Source of the DNA: CAVRXQ01 sp963849105
GTDB lineage: Bacteria > Actinomycetota > Acidimicrobiia > Acidimicrobiales > Bog-793
Assembly: GCA_963849105.1 (NCBI GenBank)
Contig: CAWKGD010000002.1
Coordinates: 157,803-221,802, forward strand
DNA length: 64,000 bases
Reading direction: 5' to 3'
A program made the translations under genes and the position numbers. The notes under the pieces were generated by a model. That model did no database searches, had not been told where the DNA came from, and worked only from the letters and a program-made list of their open reading frames with translations. Of this stretch, positions 18,185 through 25,818 are shown piece by piece. Within the stretch, counting starts at the first letter, position 1, and each line of letters begins with the position of its first letter.

Positions 18185-18538
18185 TTTGAAAGTTCAGGAG
18201 AATCCCATGGTTGCGCGTGGTGGTTAGGCACCTTCCCGGACGAACGTGTGATCTTGTCCGGTCATAATGCTGACCTCGCGGCGAGCTTTGGACGCGCGAC
18301 GCGCGACTGGGGACGAATGCTCTTCGGGGTGACGGTCTCGGCGTATTCGTCGGCAGCAGACCGTTGGGACCTGGACGGTCACCGTGGGGGTCTCGTTGCC
18401 GTCGGTGTCGGCAACCCACCGATAGGCCGGGGCGGTCATCTCATCGTTGTCGATGACCCGATCAAATCCGCCGAAGAATCGGAAGATCGGCGAGGCGCTC
18501 GGAGTGGGAGCCTCGACTGTGCAGGCGCATCTCTCTAG
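18185..18538 (+). pseudogene. Phage terminase large subunit fragment
   Basis: In the plus frame, WWLGTFPDERVIL followed by SGHNADLAASFGRATRD, AADRWDLDGHRGGLVAVGVG and GRGGHLIVVDDPIKSAEE match the ATPase core of large terminases, including the Walker B VVDD region. The frame opens after a TGA at 18182, lacks the Walker A start, and goes out of register before a TAG at 18536. The nuclease domain is absent. In the same frame a 45-codon stretch (18554-18691, starting MATSFETWRRADEEW) follows and may be a further scrap. This is the clearest sign of a former prophage in the window. Confidence 0.72.
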
Positions 18539-18678
18539 GGCGGAGTGAGTGCGATGGCTACCTCGTTCGAGACGTGGCGACGTGCCGATGAAGAGTGGAC
18601 GGATGAAGACAAAGATCTGATCTGGCGCGTCTACCAATGCGATGGTGCAGTTAATGGCCGAACGGGGCAAGTATCAAA

Positions 18679-19371
18679 TCAGGGCACGTAGGGCCGTAAC
18701 CCCAAGAAGACCTCTTCGACCAACTTGGCGAGTTCCCTGAGCTGACGAGCGCGCCGACGGACGGACTCCTCGTCCGCTAAGCCGTTGATGGCCTCCAGTA
18801 CCAGCGCGCTACCAGTTCCCTCTTTGGGTAAAGCGCAGTTGGCTATTCGACTAACGAGGCTGAAATCCCACGATTCACTGCCGTCGAGGAGCATCCGCGT
18901 CATGTCGTCAGCATCTTTCCTGCCCGGCAGGGTGTCCGGTCTGTCAAGGCGGGCGGCCGCTTTAGCTACGAGAAGGGCTTCCTTGGTGAGGGTGGGATAG
19001 CCCTCGATGTCCAAACGATGCGCTACGAGATGTTCGACCGGTAGTTGCAGTCGCGTGCCGAGTCGCGAGCGATATGTGACGTACACATCGAGATGGATCC
19101 CGTCATATTCCCCCCGCCACTTCTCGGTACCAAAGTTGTAGTTATCGGTGAGATTCAGGGCGACCTTCATGTCGTTAAGACATGCGGCGTCCACGATGAG
19201 GTCGATGTCGTGGCTACGAGCTGCCTTCGTGTGCAGCCACGACGCCCATCCCCCTATGAGAATCGCATTGGGATACGAGGCATGAACGTCTAGATAGATC
19301 GCCCACGAACGCTCGGTGTCCGCGAGGGGGTAGTACTCCTCATGCGGCACTCGCCACCTCAAGGCGTTCAT
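18679..19371 (-). CDS. Nucleotidyltransferase toxin (AbiEii/MenT-like)
   Basis: A 230-residue protein with a DNA polymerase beta-type nucleotidyltransferase core: ILIGGWASWLHTKAARSHDID puts Gly40-Gly41 before Ser53-His-Asp55-Ile-Asp57, and a further acidic position follows in YDGIHLDVYV. The C-terminal half is helical and charged (KDADDMTRMLLDG; RRRARQLRELAKLVEEVF), as in AbiEii toxins. Known relatives (MenT) transfer nucleotides to tRNA ends; that activity is family knowledge, not shown here. Its ATG lies 32 bases inside the upstream antitoxin-like gene, the usual type IV order. It could alternatively be an orphan NTase of other function, but the partner makes toxin likely. Confidence 0.75.
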   Translation of the reverse strand: MNALRWRVPHEEYYPLADTERSWAIYLDVHASYPNAILIGGWASWLHTKAARSHDIDLIVDAACLNDMKVALNLTDNYNFGTEKWRGEYDGIHLDVYVTYRSRLGTRLQLPVEHLVAHRLDIEGYPTLTKEALLVAKAAARLDRPDTLPGRKDADDMTRMLLDGSESWDFSLVSRIANCALPKEGTGSALVLEAINGLADEESVRRRARQLRELAKLVEEVFLGLRPYVP

Positions 19372-19936
19372 TCATGCGATGTAGGAATCGCTGAGATTGC
19401 CAGCCCGCGGTCACAAACAAATCGACATACAACTGCGGCAAGCTGGCGATCGTTCCGTAGTCGGCTAGGAATGGATCAGGCTCAAGGACCACAAGGTCAG
19501 GTTCCCCCAGCTTGTCCGGGACGCGAGCAAGGATCGCCTTTGGGGCGCCGTGATAGCAGTACACGGTTGAGTAGTCGGCCACGTCGTTGCGGTATCGCCG
19601 TGCGTAGGCCGCGGCACCGGTCACTACGGCATTGTCGGGAAGACAATCTTGGATCTCTCGCACCGAGAGCCCGGTATGAATTTTCCACGGGTTGTCATGT
19701 GCGAGTCGGCGGGTACCCGCCCAGTGGAGCAGTAGTCGCATGGGGTCGCGAGTCACCAGGCCGCTACGAACGGTGTCAACGGCCCCTATCTCGCGGGGGA
19801 CGATGAGAGCACGGTGAACGGTCGAAAGAGCGAACCCGAACCGCTCAGAAAGTTCGGTTACCGAACTACGGCGGTTCTCGTTTTCAATGGCCTCCACGAG
19901 TAGGTGACGCCAGACAATTTCAGTCCTCGAAAGCAT
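19340..19936 (-). CDS. AbiEi/MenA-like antitoxin with winged helix-turn-helix
   Basis: A 198-residue protein. Residues about 5-65 form a winged HTH (SSVTELSERFGFALSTVHRAL), and the rest resembles the C-terminal domain of AbiEi-type antitoxins (DNAVVTGAAAYARRYRNDVA; LPQLYVDLFVTAG). It should repress its own operon and neutralise the overlapping nucleotidyltransferase. Start choice: ATG 19936 lies exactly seven bases after a TATGCT -10 box, giving a leaderless mRNA. A GTG at 19954 is also in frame but lies inside the promoter. The pairing and overlap with 18679-19371 support a type IV toxin-antitoxin unit. Confidence 0.72.
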   Translation of the reverse strand: MLSRTEIVWRHLLVEAIENENRRSSVTELSERFGFALSTVHRALIVPREIGAVDTVRSGLVTRDPMRLLLHWAGTRRLAHDNPWKIHTGLSVREIQDCLPDNAVVTGAAAYARRYRNDVADYSTVYCYHGAPKAILARVPDKLGEPDLVVLEPDPFLADYGTIASLPQLYVDLFVTAGWQSQRFLHRMNERLEVASAA

Positions 19937-19942
19937 GTGAAC

Positions 19943-19972
19943 AGCATATTTCACCTTTTAGCGAAATGTCAA
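19943..19972 (-). promoter_or_regulatory. Leaderless promoter with operator in the spacer
   Basis: On the minus strand TTGACA (19972-19967) is followed after 18 bases by TATGCT (19948-19943) and after six more bases by the ATG of the antitoxin. The spacer is almost entirely occupied by the imperfect palindrome TTTCACCTTTTAGCGAAA (plus-strand 19949-19966, TTTC and GAAA ends). A repressor bound there would block RNA polymerase directly. Autorepression by the winged-HTH antitoxin is inferred. Confidence 0.7.
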
Positions 19973-20006
19973 GCTAGATCGTTCATAAAGCGGCTTGAAC
20001 AGGCAC

Positions 20007-20024
20007 TTTCATGTTTTAGCGAAA
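20007..20024. promoter_or_regulatory. Second copy of the antitoxin operator
   Basis: TTTCATGTTTTAGCGAAA matches the operator at 19949-19966 at 16 of 18 bases and lies 58 bases away in the same orientation. No good -35/-10 pair flanks this copy, so it looks like an auxiliary binding site, perhaps for cooperative binding or looping. Confidence 0.6.
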
Positions 20025-20051
20025 TTCCCATGTCAGACTGAAAATGGGCAG

Positions 20052-20090
20052 GTCAAGCCGGGTTGACATGAGTACGTGCAGTGATATGCT
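20052..20090 (+). promoter_or_regulatory. Leaderless promoter of the transposase gene
   Basis: TTGACA at 20063-20068, a 16-base spacer, and TATGCT at 20085-20090 with an upstream TG (extended -10). Six bases separate it from the ATG at 20097, so the transcript should begin at the start codon. GTCAA (20052-20056) and TTGAC (20063-20067) form an inverted repeat over the -35 box, a possible operator. Confidence 0.65.
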
Positions 20091-20096
20091 ATCGAT

Positions 20097-21068
20097 ATGG
20101 CAGCACGGAGGCGCAGCTCAGTCGAGAAGACTCCCTGTTCGGACAGCCAAATGACCTTCTCCAAATTCATGGAGAGGTTTCCAGACGACGACGTTTGCCT
20201 CGATTACCTCAAGGCGAAGTTCTACCCAGACGGCTCGGCCTGTCCCGAGTGCGGCAAGGTCACGAAATTCCACCGGCTCAAGGGCCGCGCGGCGTACTCG
20301 TGCCAATACTGCCGACACCAGGTCTACCCGACCTCTGGGACGATCTTCCAAAAGAGCACGACGAGCCTCCAGCTCTGGTTTTGGGCGATTTTCCTAATGT
20401 CCTCGACTCGATGCGGCATTTCCGCGAAGCAGCTTGAGCGCGAGATCGGAGTGAGCTATCCAACCGCTCACCGCATGTTCAAGCAGATTCGCTCGCTCTT
20501 GTCGGACAGCGATGAGCAGCTCACTGGCGAAGTCGAGATGGACGAGACGCTCGTCGGCGGCGACGCACACAATTGGGAGAAAGCCGCTTGGAGCAGTCTG
20601 CCCACCTCGACTGAGCGGCGTCGGGCATCGCAACTCTGGGTTGAGGAAAACAAGACCACCGTGTTTGCGATGGTTGAGCGCGGTGGTCGCGTTCGCGGCC
20701 GCGTTGTGCCTGACCGGAGCGAAGCGACCATCGGCCCCCACGCCGCGAAGCACGTCCTACCGGCAGCGATGGTCTACACGGATGAGTTTCCGATGTACTC
20801 CAATATCGGCTGCAGGTTCGCGGGACATAAGCGGGTCAATCACTCTGCCCACGTCTACGTCGATGGGGACGCGACGACGAACACCATCGAGGGATTCTTC
20901 GGCTTGCTCAAGTCAGGCATCCGCGGCGTCTATCACTCGGTGAGCGAGAAATATTTGCAGTCGTACCTGGACGAATACAGTTTTCGATACAACCGCCGGG
21001 ACGGAAGTGAGCCTATTTTTTGGGCGATCCTTGATCGGGTTGAGAAGGGCGATCTAGCCGTTCCGTAG
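20097..21068 (+). CDS. IS1595/ISXO2-type transposase
   Basis: A 323-residue transposase with a complete architecture. A zinc ribbon (Cys49, Cys52, Cys69, Cys72) follows an N-terminal helical segment. The ISXO2-like DDE nuclease core has Asp149 (EVEMDETLVGG), Asp228 (VYTDEFPMY) and Glu264 (NTIEGFFGLLKSGIRGVYH). The frame is intact. I could not find terminal inverted repeats or a target duplication around it, so the element may be degenerate at its ends or immobile. Its 3-prime end overlaps, on the other strand, a 50-codon gene (21013-21165). Confidence 0.88.
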   Translation: MAARRRSSVEKTPCSDSQMTFSKFMERFPDDDVCLDYLKAKFYPDGSACPECGKVTKFHRLKGRAAYSCQYCRHQVYPTSGTIFQKSTTSLQLWFWAIFLMSSTRCGISAKQLEREIGVSYPTAHRMFKQIRSLLSDSDEQLTGEVEMDETLVGGDAHNWEKAAWSSLPTSTERRRASQLWVEENKTTVFAMVERGGRVRGRVVPDRSEATIGPHAAKHVLPAAMVYTDEFPMYSNIGCRFAGHKRVNHSAHVYVDGDATTNTIEGFFGLLKSGIRGVYHSVSEKYLQSYLDEYSFRYNRRDGSEPIFWAILDRVEKGDLAVP

Positions 21069-21165
21069 CCTTGTCAAGGTCGGCCAAGAACTCGTCCTCC
21101 GTGTGTTCGGAGTCCTGCTTCTTCTGGACCTCTGGAGATGGCGGGTGCGGTCGCTTTTCGCTCAT
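21013..21165 (-). CDS. Small acidic/charged protein, coupled to upstream small gene
   Basis: A 50-residue frame, MSEKRPHPPSPEVQKKQDSE at the start and DLDKATERLDRPSQPDQG near the end. Its ATG overlaps the stop of the gene at 21162-21404 as ATGA, an arrangement that is hard to explain unless both are translated. The last 56 bases run antisense to the transposase 3-prime end. I do not recognise the family. The composition is hydrophilic and proline-rich at the start with a short charged helix in the middle. It has no signal peptide or membrane segment. Confidence 0.5.
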   Translation of the reverse strand: MSEKRPHPPSPEVQKKQDSEHTEDEFLADLDKATERLDRPSQPDQGSPKK

Positions 21166-21404
21166 GGCCCCTCTTGGTGCCGCCTAGCGACGGCGAGCAG
21201 ATACTGCCACCGGGTCCATGCCTCCTGGAACCGCTCTCGGGCCTCGGCCCTTGTGGCACCCGTTATTCCTATGCGTGGCCAGCGTCGGCCTGGGGTCACG
21301 GCCAGGAAGGCATCCCGTATCTCGATCACTTCAGGCTCCACTTGGAGATCAGCGGCCCCAGGATGGGCACCCTCGGCAACTGACGGTTCGGCTGTTGTAG
21401 TCAT
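21162..21404 (-). CDS. Small protein of unknown function
   Basis: An 80-residue frame beginning MTTTAEPSVAEGAHPGAADL and ending in a basic amphipathic helix (ATRAEARERFQEAWTRWQYL). The ATG at 21404 is chosen over one at 21473 because TATAAT (plus-strand ATTATA at about 21419-21424) lies between them, 14 bases upstream of 21404, and would serve as its -10 box. It is convergent with the transposase and divergent from the DUF5343 gene. The ATGA coupling to the 50-residue gene supports expression. No function can be assigned. Confidence 0.5.
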   Translation of the reverse strand: MTTTAEPSVAEGAHPGAADLQVEPEVIEIRDAFLAVTPGRRWPRIGITGATRAEARERFQEAWTRWQYLLAVARRHQEGP

Positions 21405-21532
21405 GGTTCCAGGGTACGCATTATATGTCCTCGTCACAAGCAACTTTTGTGAACCGTATCTTAGGTGTACCACAATAGCCAGCGATCCTCTATACTTATG
21501 TCAACCCAAGTCGTGGTACAGGAAGGACAGTC

Positions 21533-22279
21533 ATGATCCAACGCAACGGAAACGCTCCTTATGCTCCCGCTGCGACCGTTCTCGAACTGATCGAGAGGTT
21601 TCGCAATCACGGCCTGACAGTGCCCTTCGATCTAGAAGTGATGCAAAAGGCCGGGGTGACCGAGAGCCTCGCACCCCGAGTGCTTCAGGCACTCAAGTTA
21701 CTTGACCTCGTTGACGAATCCGGCCAGCCCACCCCCAACTTCATTGGCCTTCAGGAGGCTCCCTCGACTGAGTACCAAGAAACTCTGGCTCAGGTCGTGC
21801 GTACTGCGTACAGGGATGTCCTGGCCTTCACCAACCCCGCGACCGATTCGTTGGAGCTCGTTGAGGATGCCTTCCGGGGATACAGGCCACTCGGCCAACG
21901 GGCCCGCATGGTGTCCCTCTTTATGGGTCTGTGTCAGGCTGCCGGGATCGTGGAGGGTCCACCGAGACGCTCGACTAGCCGAACGCATCGTGCCCCTGGA
22001 TCACCCTCCCCTGTGTTTAGGCGTGTTACGCCACCCCAGCGGTCGGTCCGCAACCCTCGACGAATGTCGGGGATAACTGGCCTGTCAACGGGGTTACCAC
22101 CGGCCATAGTCGCACTCATCAACGACCTGCCCACGCGTGCGCAAGCGTGGACCGAGGCAGAACGCGCTACATTTCTTGCGGGCTTCCGCGCGACAGTGGA
22201 GATCTACTACCCTGTTGTTTCAGAGAAAGATCGGCGCCGCCAAGGGGAACTTCTTCCTGGACCGGCGCAGCAGGACTAG
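21533..22279 (+). CDS. DUF5343 family protein
   Basis: A 248-residue soluble protein. Residues about 8-140 match my memory of DUF5343: a helix-turn-helix-like bundle, VLQALKLLDLVDESGQPTP, EYQETLAQVVRTAYRDVLAF and RARMVSLFMGLCQAAGI. A proline/arginine-rich linker (about 145-180) joins a short C-terminal helical domain (LPPAIVALINDLPTRAQAW, then TEAERATFLAGFRATVEIYY). The function of the family is unknown; it is often reported in accessory regions. A GGAAGGA at 21521-21527 precedes the ATG and TATACT at 21491-21496 could be its -10. A G+C-rich hairpin follows at 22325. Confidence 0.72.
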   Translation: MIQRNGNAPYAPAATVLELIERFRNHGLTVPFDLEVMQKAGVTESLAPRVLQALKLLDLVDESGQPTPNFIGLQEAPSTEYQETLAQVVRTAYRDVLAFTNPATDSLELVEDAFRGYRPLGQRARMVSLFMGLCQAAGIVEGPPRRSTSRTHRAPGSPSPVFRRVTPPQRSVRNPRRMSGITGLSTGLPPAIVALINDLPTRAQAWTEAERATFLAGFRATVEIYYPVVSEKDRRRQGELLPGPAQQD

Positions 22280-22324
22280 GACGTGCCTCGGGTCCAAACT
22301 GAGAATCAAGCGCCCTAGCAGACA

Positions 22325-22353
22325 GGCCCGGGGGTTTGATCAGCCCCCGGGCC
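22325..22353 (+). terminator. Hairpin after the DUF5343 gene
   Basis: GGCCCGGGGG (22325-22334) and CCCCCGGGCC (22344-22353) form a perfect 10-base-pair stem with a nine-base loop, 46 bases after the stop codon. No T-run follows, as is common for terminators in GC-rich genomes. Confidence 0.6.
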
Positions 22354-23649
22354 CGCATCTGGATGGTGAAGCTGCAAGACGCAGTCCGCGAATTAGACCC
22401 GCTGGGACCGCTTAGCGGTTGGGGATTGTGCCCCCCGCCATCCGCAACCTTCCATCCAACACGGCATTTTAGCAGGTCAGAGGGGTCGCGTCAACTCATG
22501 TTACGTGCTTTGGATTGATACTTGCCCCGAACGGTTAACGTGCCCTCTCGGAGGCAATCCACCGAGTGCGTCGATTTGACAGACAGTGACATTGACGCGG
22601 CCTGAGCCGTGATATGCGAGGCCGACCACGAACGGCTAGGAAGCTCACTCGCCGAGTTAGCGACCCGACCGTGATGAGAATGAGCGAGGAAAGATAGGTG
22701 GCGAGCACCGCAACAGGAAGGCGAGTTCACATTTCCATCCCGCTCGGATATTGGGATTGGGCTGAAGACCGCCAGCGCGAGTGGGAGTTGTAGGTCGCTG
22801 CAACGGCGCAACAAGAACTCGCTGTGTCGGAGCAACCGGACGCGTCCGCCGTCAACGAAAGCGACAAGGACGAGAACTGACGGTTCATCGCTGGGCGGTG
22901 TCGCACCGATTAAGCCTTGCAGCAGATTGTGGAGGGTGTATATCAGGCCAGCTGACATCACCGCCGACCACCCCCATTCCCTCTGAGGAGCCTCGGACAA
23001 TTCGAGCTCGTCTGGCAACCCTTTAGGAAGGGACCGATTTGCTTAGGAGGTCCCCTCTTTTGAGGTTGACGGTCTACGGGAACGCTGGGGCGTCAGTGAC
23101 CGGTCAGTCAGTCGCAATACTCAGGCGAGAATTGTTTCAAGGAGATTTGGGATCGAGTCGAAGCCGGTGAGTCCTTTGGCACGACGCGCTGCATCGGGTC
23201 GCGTTCCTCTGTTCGACGAAGTAAGTCAAGTTCTCTTAGACGTGCGCGCAATCACCCACTTGATGCATATCAACTCGTATCGCAATGCGTTGAGACGCCT
23301 CTTGCAAATGTAGTGGACCCGAACTACACATGCGTTGCCAAGATCCGAAAGGATTTGCTACCCAACAAGCCGACAATGACCGACGCTCATGCTCGCATGA
23401 AGGAGATGAGTCGCCCTTACTCGAATAGTGCCTCTGTTCGTCGAGCGCGGCATTGATCCGAACATACGAACGGAGAAAACTCGAGACAGCAAGTGACTGG
23501 GCGCTCGCTTAGGGCATCCAGTATGGGGTTCAGCCGGTCAGTCGGATGCCCCGGACGACCACCGGCAAATAACGGTCATTGTCTTTAACGCGCTGGCGAA
23601 GTACGGCCGCCAGAACACAGCGAGTTCGTTCGGAGGCAAAGGAGGTTAC
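22354..23649. other. 1.3 kb with no convincing gene
   Basis: Open frames here are short, change register and show no family signature. One plus-strand stretch (about 23133-23456) reads EIWDRVEAGESF followed by a GSRSSVRRS segment that faintly resembles the N-terminal HTH of an IS30-type transposase, but it is too degenerate to call. The region looks like decayed mobile DNA between the DUF5343 gene and the CaiB-type gene. Confidence 0.5.
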
Positions 23650-24876
23650 TTACGAGCACCCGATGATGCCGTCAGCTTCAAGAGTCCTGACCTCTTCCTC
23701 TGAAAGCCCGATTTCCGCCCGCAGAACCATCTCCGTATCCTCGCCGAGCGCGGGTGAAGACTTCCACAGGCGCGCGGGATGCCGTGAGAATTTCAGAGGA
23801 AACCCAATAAAATTCGTCCTGCCAAGCGCTGGATGCTCGTATTCGTTCACCATATATCTCGACTGGACCTGCGGGTCCTCGTAGGCCTCCTTTAGACTGT
23901 ATATAGGGCCAGCGGGACAACCCTTATCATTCAGTACGGTGATCCAGTGTTCACTGGATTCCCGTGAGAATTCCTGCTCGAGTGCAGCAATAAGAGTGTC
24001 AAGGTTGCTCATTCGCTGAGCATTCGTCAAGAAGAGAGGATTCTCGCTCAGATCTGGCCTTTCCAGCGCGGCGCATAATGCCTTCCAGGACTCCTCGTTG
24101 CCTGCCCCAAGCATGAAGTATCCATCCTTCGCTCGAACAGCTTGGTAGGGCGCGCGGTTTCTGTGCGCAGAGCCCTTGCCTTCAGGAATCACCCCTTCAC
24201 TCCAAAGCTCAACGGATTCCCAAACCATGAGAGAGATCGCCGCGTCAAGAAGAGAGATGTCGAGAAACTGACCTTTGCGTTTCCCATTCGCACCATGCAA
24301 GGCAGCCACAACTCCGAGAGCACCGTATAATCCCGCTACAAGGTCGGCAATAGGAACTCCAATCTTTGTGATCGGTCCTCCTGGGTACCCGGTCACACTG
24401 ACGAGGCCGCTCATGCCTTGAGCGATTAAGTCAAATCCACCCCGGTCTTTGTATGGACCAGACGCTCCGAACCCAGAGATGCTGCAATAAATCAACTTTG
24501 GGTTTATTTGGGATAGCGACTCGTAGTTCAGTCCGAGTCTTTGCATCACACCGGATCGAAAGTTCTCCACGAGAACATCGGCATTTCGACACAATTCACG
24601 TGCCAGATTCCTGCCCGCTTCTTCGCCAAGGTCAATGGCTACGCTGTATTTGTTTCGGTTAACGGCAGCGAAAGCATAGGACTCGCCATTACGAATTCGG
24701 CCAGTATTCCTTGTTCCGTCACCCGACCCCGGCCGCTCGATCTTAATCACTTTGGCGCCTAAATCCGCGAGAAGCATCGTGCAATATGGTCCAGATAGCA
24801 CATGGGAAAAATCAATTACCGTCACACCGCTGAGCAGTCCGCTGGTTGGCTCCGACTGGTAGGAATCACCGGCCAC
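23650..24876 (-). CDS. CaiB/BaiF family (type III) CoA-transferase
   Basis: A 408-residue family III CoA-transferase. The N-terminal LSGVTVIDFSHVLSGPYCTM, LADLGAKVIKIERPGSGD, FAAVNRNKYSVAIDL and VENFRSGVMQRLG segments are typical. The catalytic Asp lies in GGFDLIAQGMSG. It transfers CoA between carboxylic acids through a mixed-anhydride/thioester mechanism in the cytoplasm. The gene is complete. Upstream on the same strand is a truncated crotonase, so this may be the surviving part of an acyl-CoA degradation unit. The acid substrate is unknown. Confidence 0.9.
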   Translation of the reverse strand: MAGDSYQSEPTSGLLSGVTVIDFSHVLSGPYCTMLLADLGAKVIKIERPGSGDGTRNTGRIRNGESYAFAAVNRNKYSVAIDLGEEAGRNLARELCRNADVLVENFRSGVMQRLGLNYESLSQINPKLIYCSISGFGASGPYKDRGGFDLIAQGMSGLVSVTGYPGGPITKIGVPIADLVAGLYGALGVVAALHGANGKRKGQFLDISLLDAAISLMVWESVELWSEGVIPEGKGSAHRNRAPYQAVRAKDGYFMLGAGNEESWKALCAALERPDLSENPLFLTNAQRMSNLDTLIAALEQEFSRESSEHWITVLNDKGCPAGPIYSLKEAYEDPQVQSRYMVNEYEHPALGRTNFIGFPLKFSRHPARLWKSSPALGEDTEMVLRAEIGLSEEEVRTLEADGIIGCS

Positions 24877-24944
24877 CGAAATTCATCCACCTTTGGTCGA
24901 ACGGAAGGTCGCTATCTCTGGCACCGAAACAAGAACAGCGCGGA

Positions 24945-25370
24945 TCATGAGGGTGAAGTGGTTCTCTCGGACACCCGCTTGCCGGGGCTGCAGTCTGCCG
25001 CGCGCGAGTTTTGCAGAGATCGACGCAGTTCTCGAATGGAACCCGGAGCGTATTGAGCCATGGCCAACGCGTGCTCAAGGGCCTCGTCGAGGGTTTGGGC
25101 TGAGAACTGGGCGATCCCGAGTGCGAGCAGCTGGTTAGCGAGAAGTTCTCCCCCGCCAAACAGAACATAGCGTGCCATTGGTTGGCCTAACTCGTATGAA
25201 AGGCGGCGCACCAGGCCATCCGAAAGCGGATACCCGTACACCGCTGCCGGGATTGAAAGCCTCGCACCGTCGTGGACAAGTCGTAGATCGCTCAACAGCG
25301 CGAGTATGGCCCCGGCACCTACTGCTGCTCCATTGAGCCATGCGACGATCGGAAGAGGTTGACGGTCCAT
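24945..25370 (-). pseudogene. Enoyl-CoA hydratase/isomerase (crotonase), N-terminally truncated
   Basis: From about residue 1 of this fragment (MDRQPLPIVAWLNGAAVGAG) the sequence follows the crotonase fold: the second oxyanion strand GAAVGAGAILALLSDLRLV, YGYPLSDGLVRRLSYELG and a C-terminal helix. The first 90 or so residues of the family, with the other half of the oxyanion hole, are absent. Upstream the minus-strand frame stays open only because it runs antisense through an etfA fragment. So the 5-prime end was replaced by unrelated DNA at about 25368. Confidence 0.75.
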
Positions 25371-25523
25371 AACTTTGTAGGCATGAAGGACGCCAAGCAC
25401 ATCATCGCAATTAATCGCGACGCGGCAGCACCCATACTCACGGCCGCCGATCTCGGTGTCGTCGGAGACGTCAACGAGATCCTGCCGCGCCTCATTGCCG
25501 CGCTCGCTCGCGTGAGCACGTGA
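25368..25523 (+). pseudogene. etfA: Electron transfer flavoprotein alpha subunit (etfA) 3-prime fragment
   Basis: The plus frame reads HNFVGMKDAKHIIAINRD, then APILTAADLGVVGDVNEILP, and RLIAALARVST before TGA at 25521-25523. This is the FAD-binding C-terminus of EtfA with its normal end, but nothing of the first 80 percent remains. It abuts the broken crotonase gene head-on, marking a deletion or recombination joint. The original etfA probably lies elsewhere or was lost. Confidence 0.8.
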
Positions 25524-25651
25524 TCTGCGTCGCAAGCGACGCTCATGGCAACGATGCAAACCTTGTTTCAGACATCGCACTTTGATCCAAACGGATTGAG
25601 GTGATCGGTCAACAACGACTGTCGGGAGCAGATAACTTTCGCATCCGTGCT

Positions 25652-25674
25652 CGCATCTGACCTGGTCAGATGCG
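25652..25674. repeat. Perfect 10-bp hairpin
   Basis: CGCATCTGAC (25652-25661) and GTCAGATGCG (25665-25674) are perfect complements around a three-base CTG loop. It lies between the etfA fragment and the tRNA 3-prime end. It may be the old terminator of etfA or a recombinase site of the integrated element; no T-run follows. Confidence 0.5.
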
Positions 25675-25719
25675 CATGTGCACACCGCTGAAGCCCGTGT
25701 ACCTGGCAGTCAAGAGGTT

Positions 25720-25748
25720 CGGGGGTTCGAGTCCCCTCGCCTCCACCC
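25720..25748 (+). other. tRNA 3-prime end, probable integration attachment site
   Basis: The sequence folds as the T arm (GGGGG / TTCGAGT loop / CCCCT) followed by the 3-prime acceptor strand CGCCTCC, discriminator A and CCC. The matching 5-prime acceptor GGAGGCG and a D arm are not found in the preceding 120 bases, so this is only the 3-prime portion of a tRNA (Ser-like acceptor; isotype uncertain). A tyrosine integrase pseudogene lies 70 bases away. Duplicated tRNA 3-prime ends next to integrases are the classic att scar. Confidence 0.7.
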
Positions 25749-25818
25749 AAAAATGCAAGTTCAGGGCCACCTCTTGACCGACAGGATCGACACCGAGAGT
25801 CTCACGGTCACGAGATGG

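Noticed and set aside
18224..18670. 148-codon minus-strand frame
   Set aside because: Antisense to the terminase fragment, which explains the open frame better.
20026..21100. Complete insertion sequence with terminal repeats
   Set aside because: No matching inverted ends or target duplication were found around the transposase.
22491..23018. 175-codon minus-strand frame
   Set aside because: No domain, signal or codon bias; it lies in a decayed region.
25568..25750. 60-codon minus-strand frame with a GTRTPEP motif
   Set aside because: This is the typical spurious peptide produced by reading a tRNA 3-prime end antisense.
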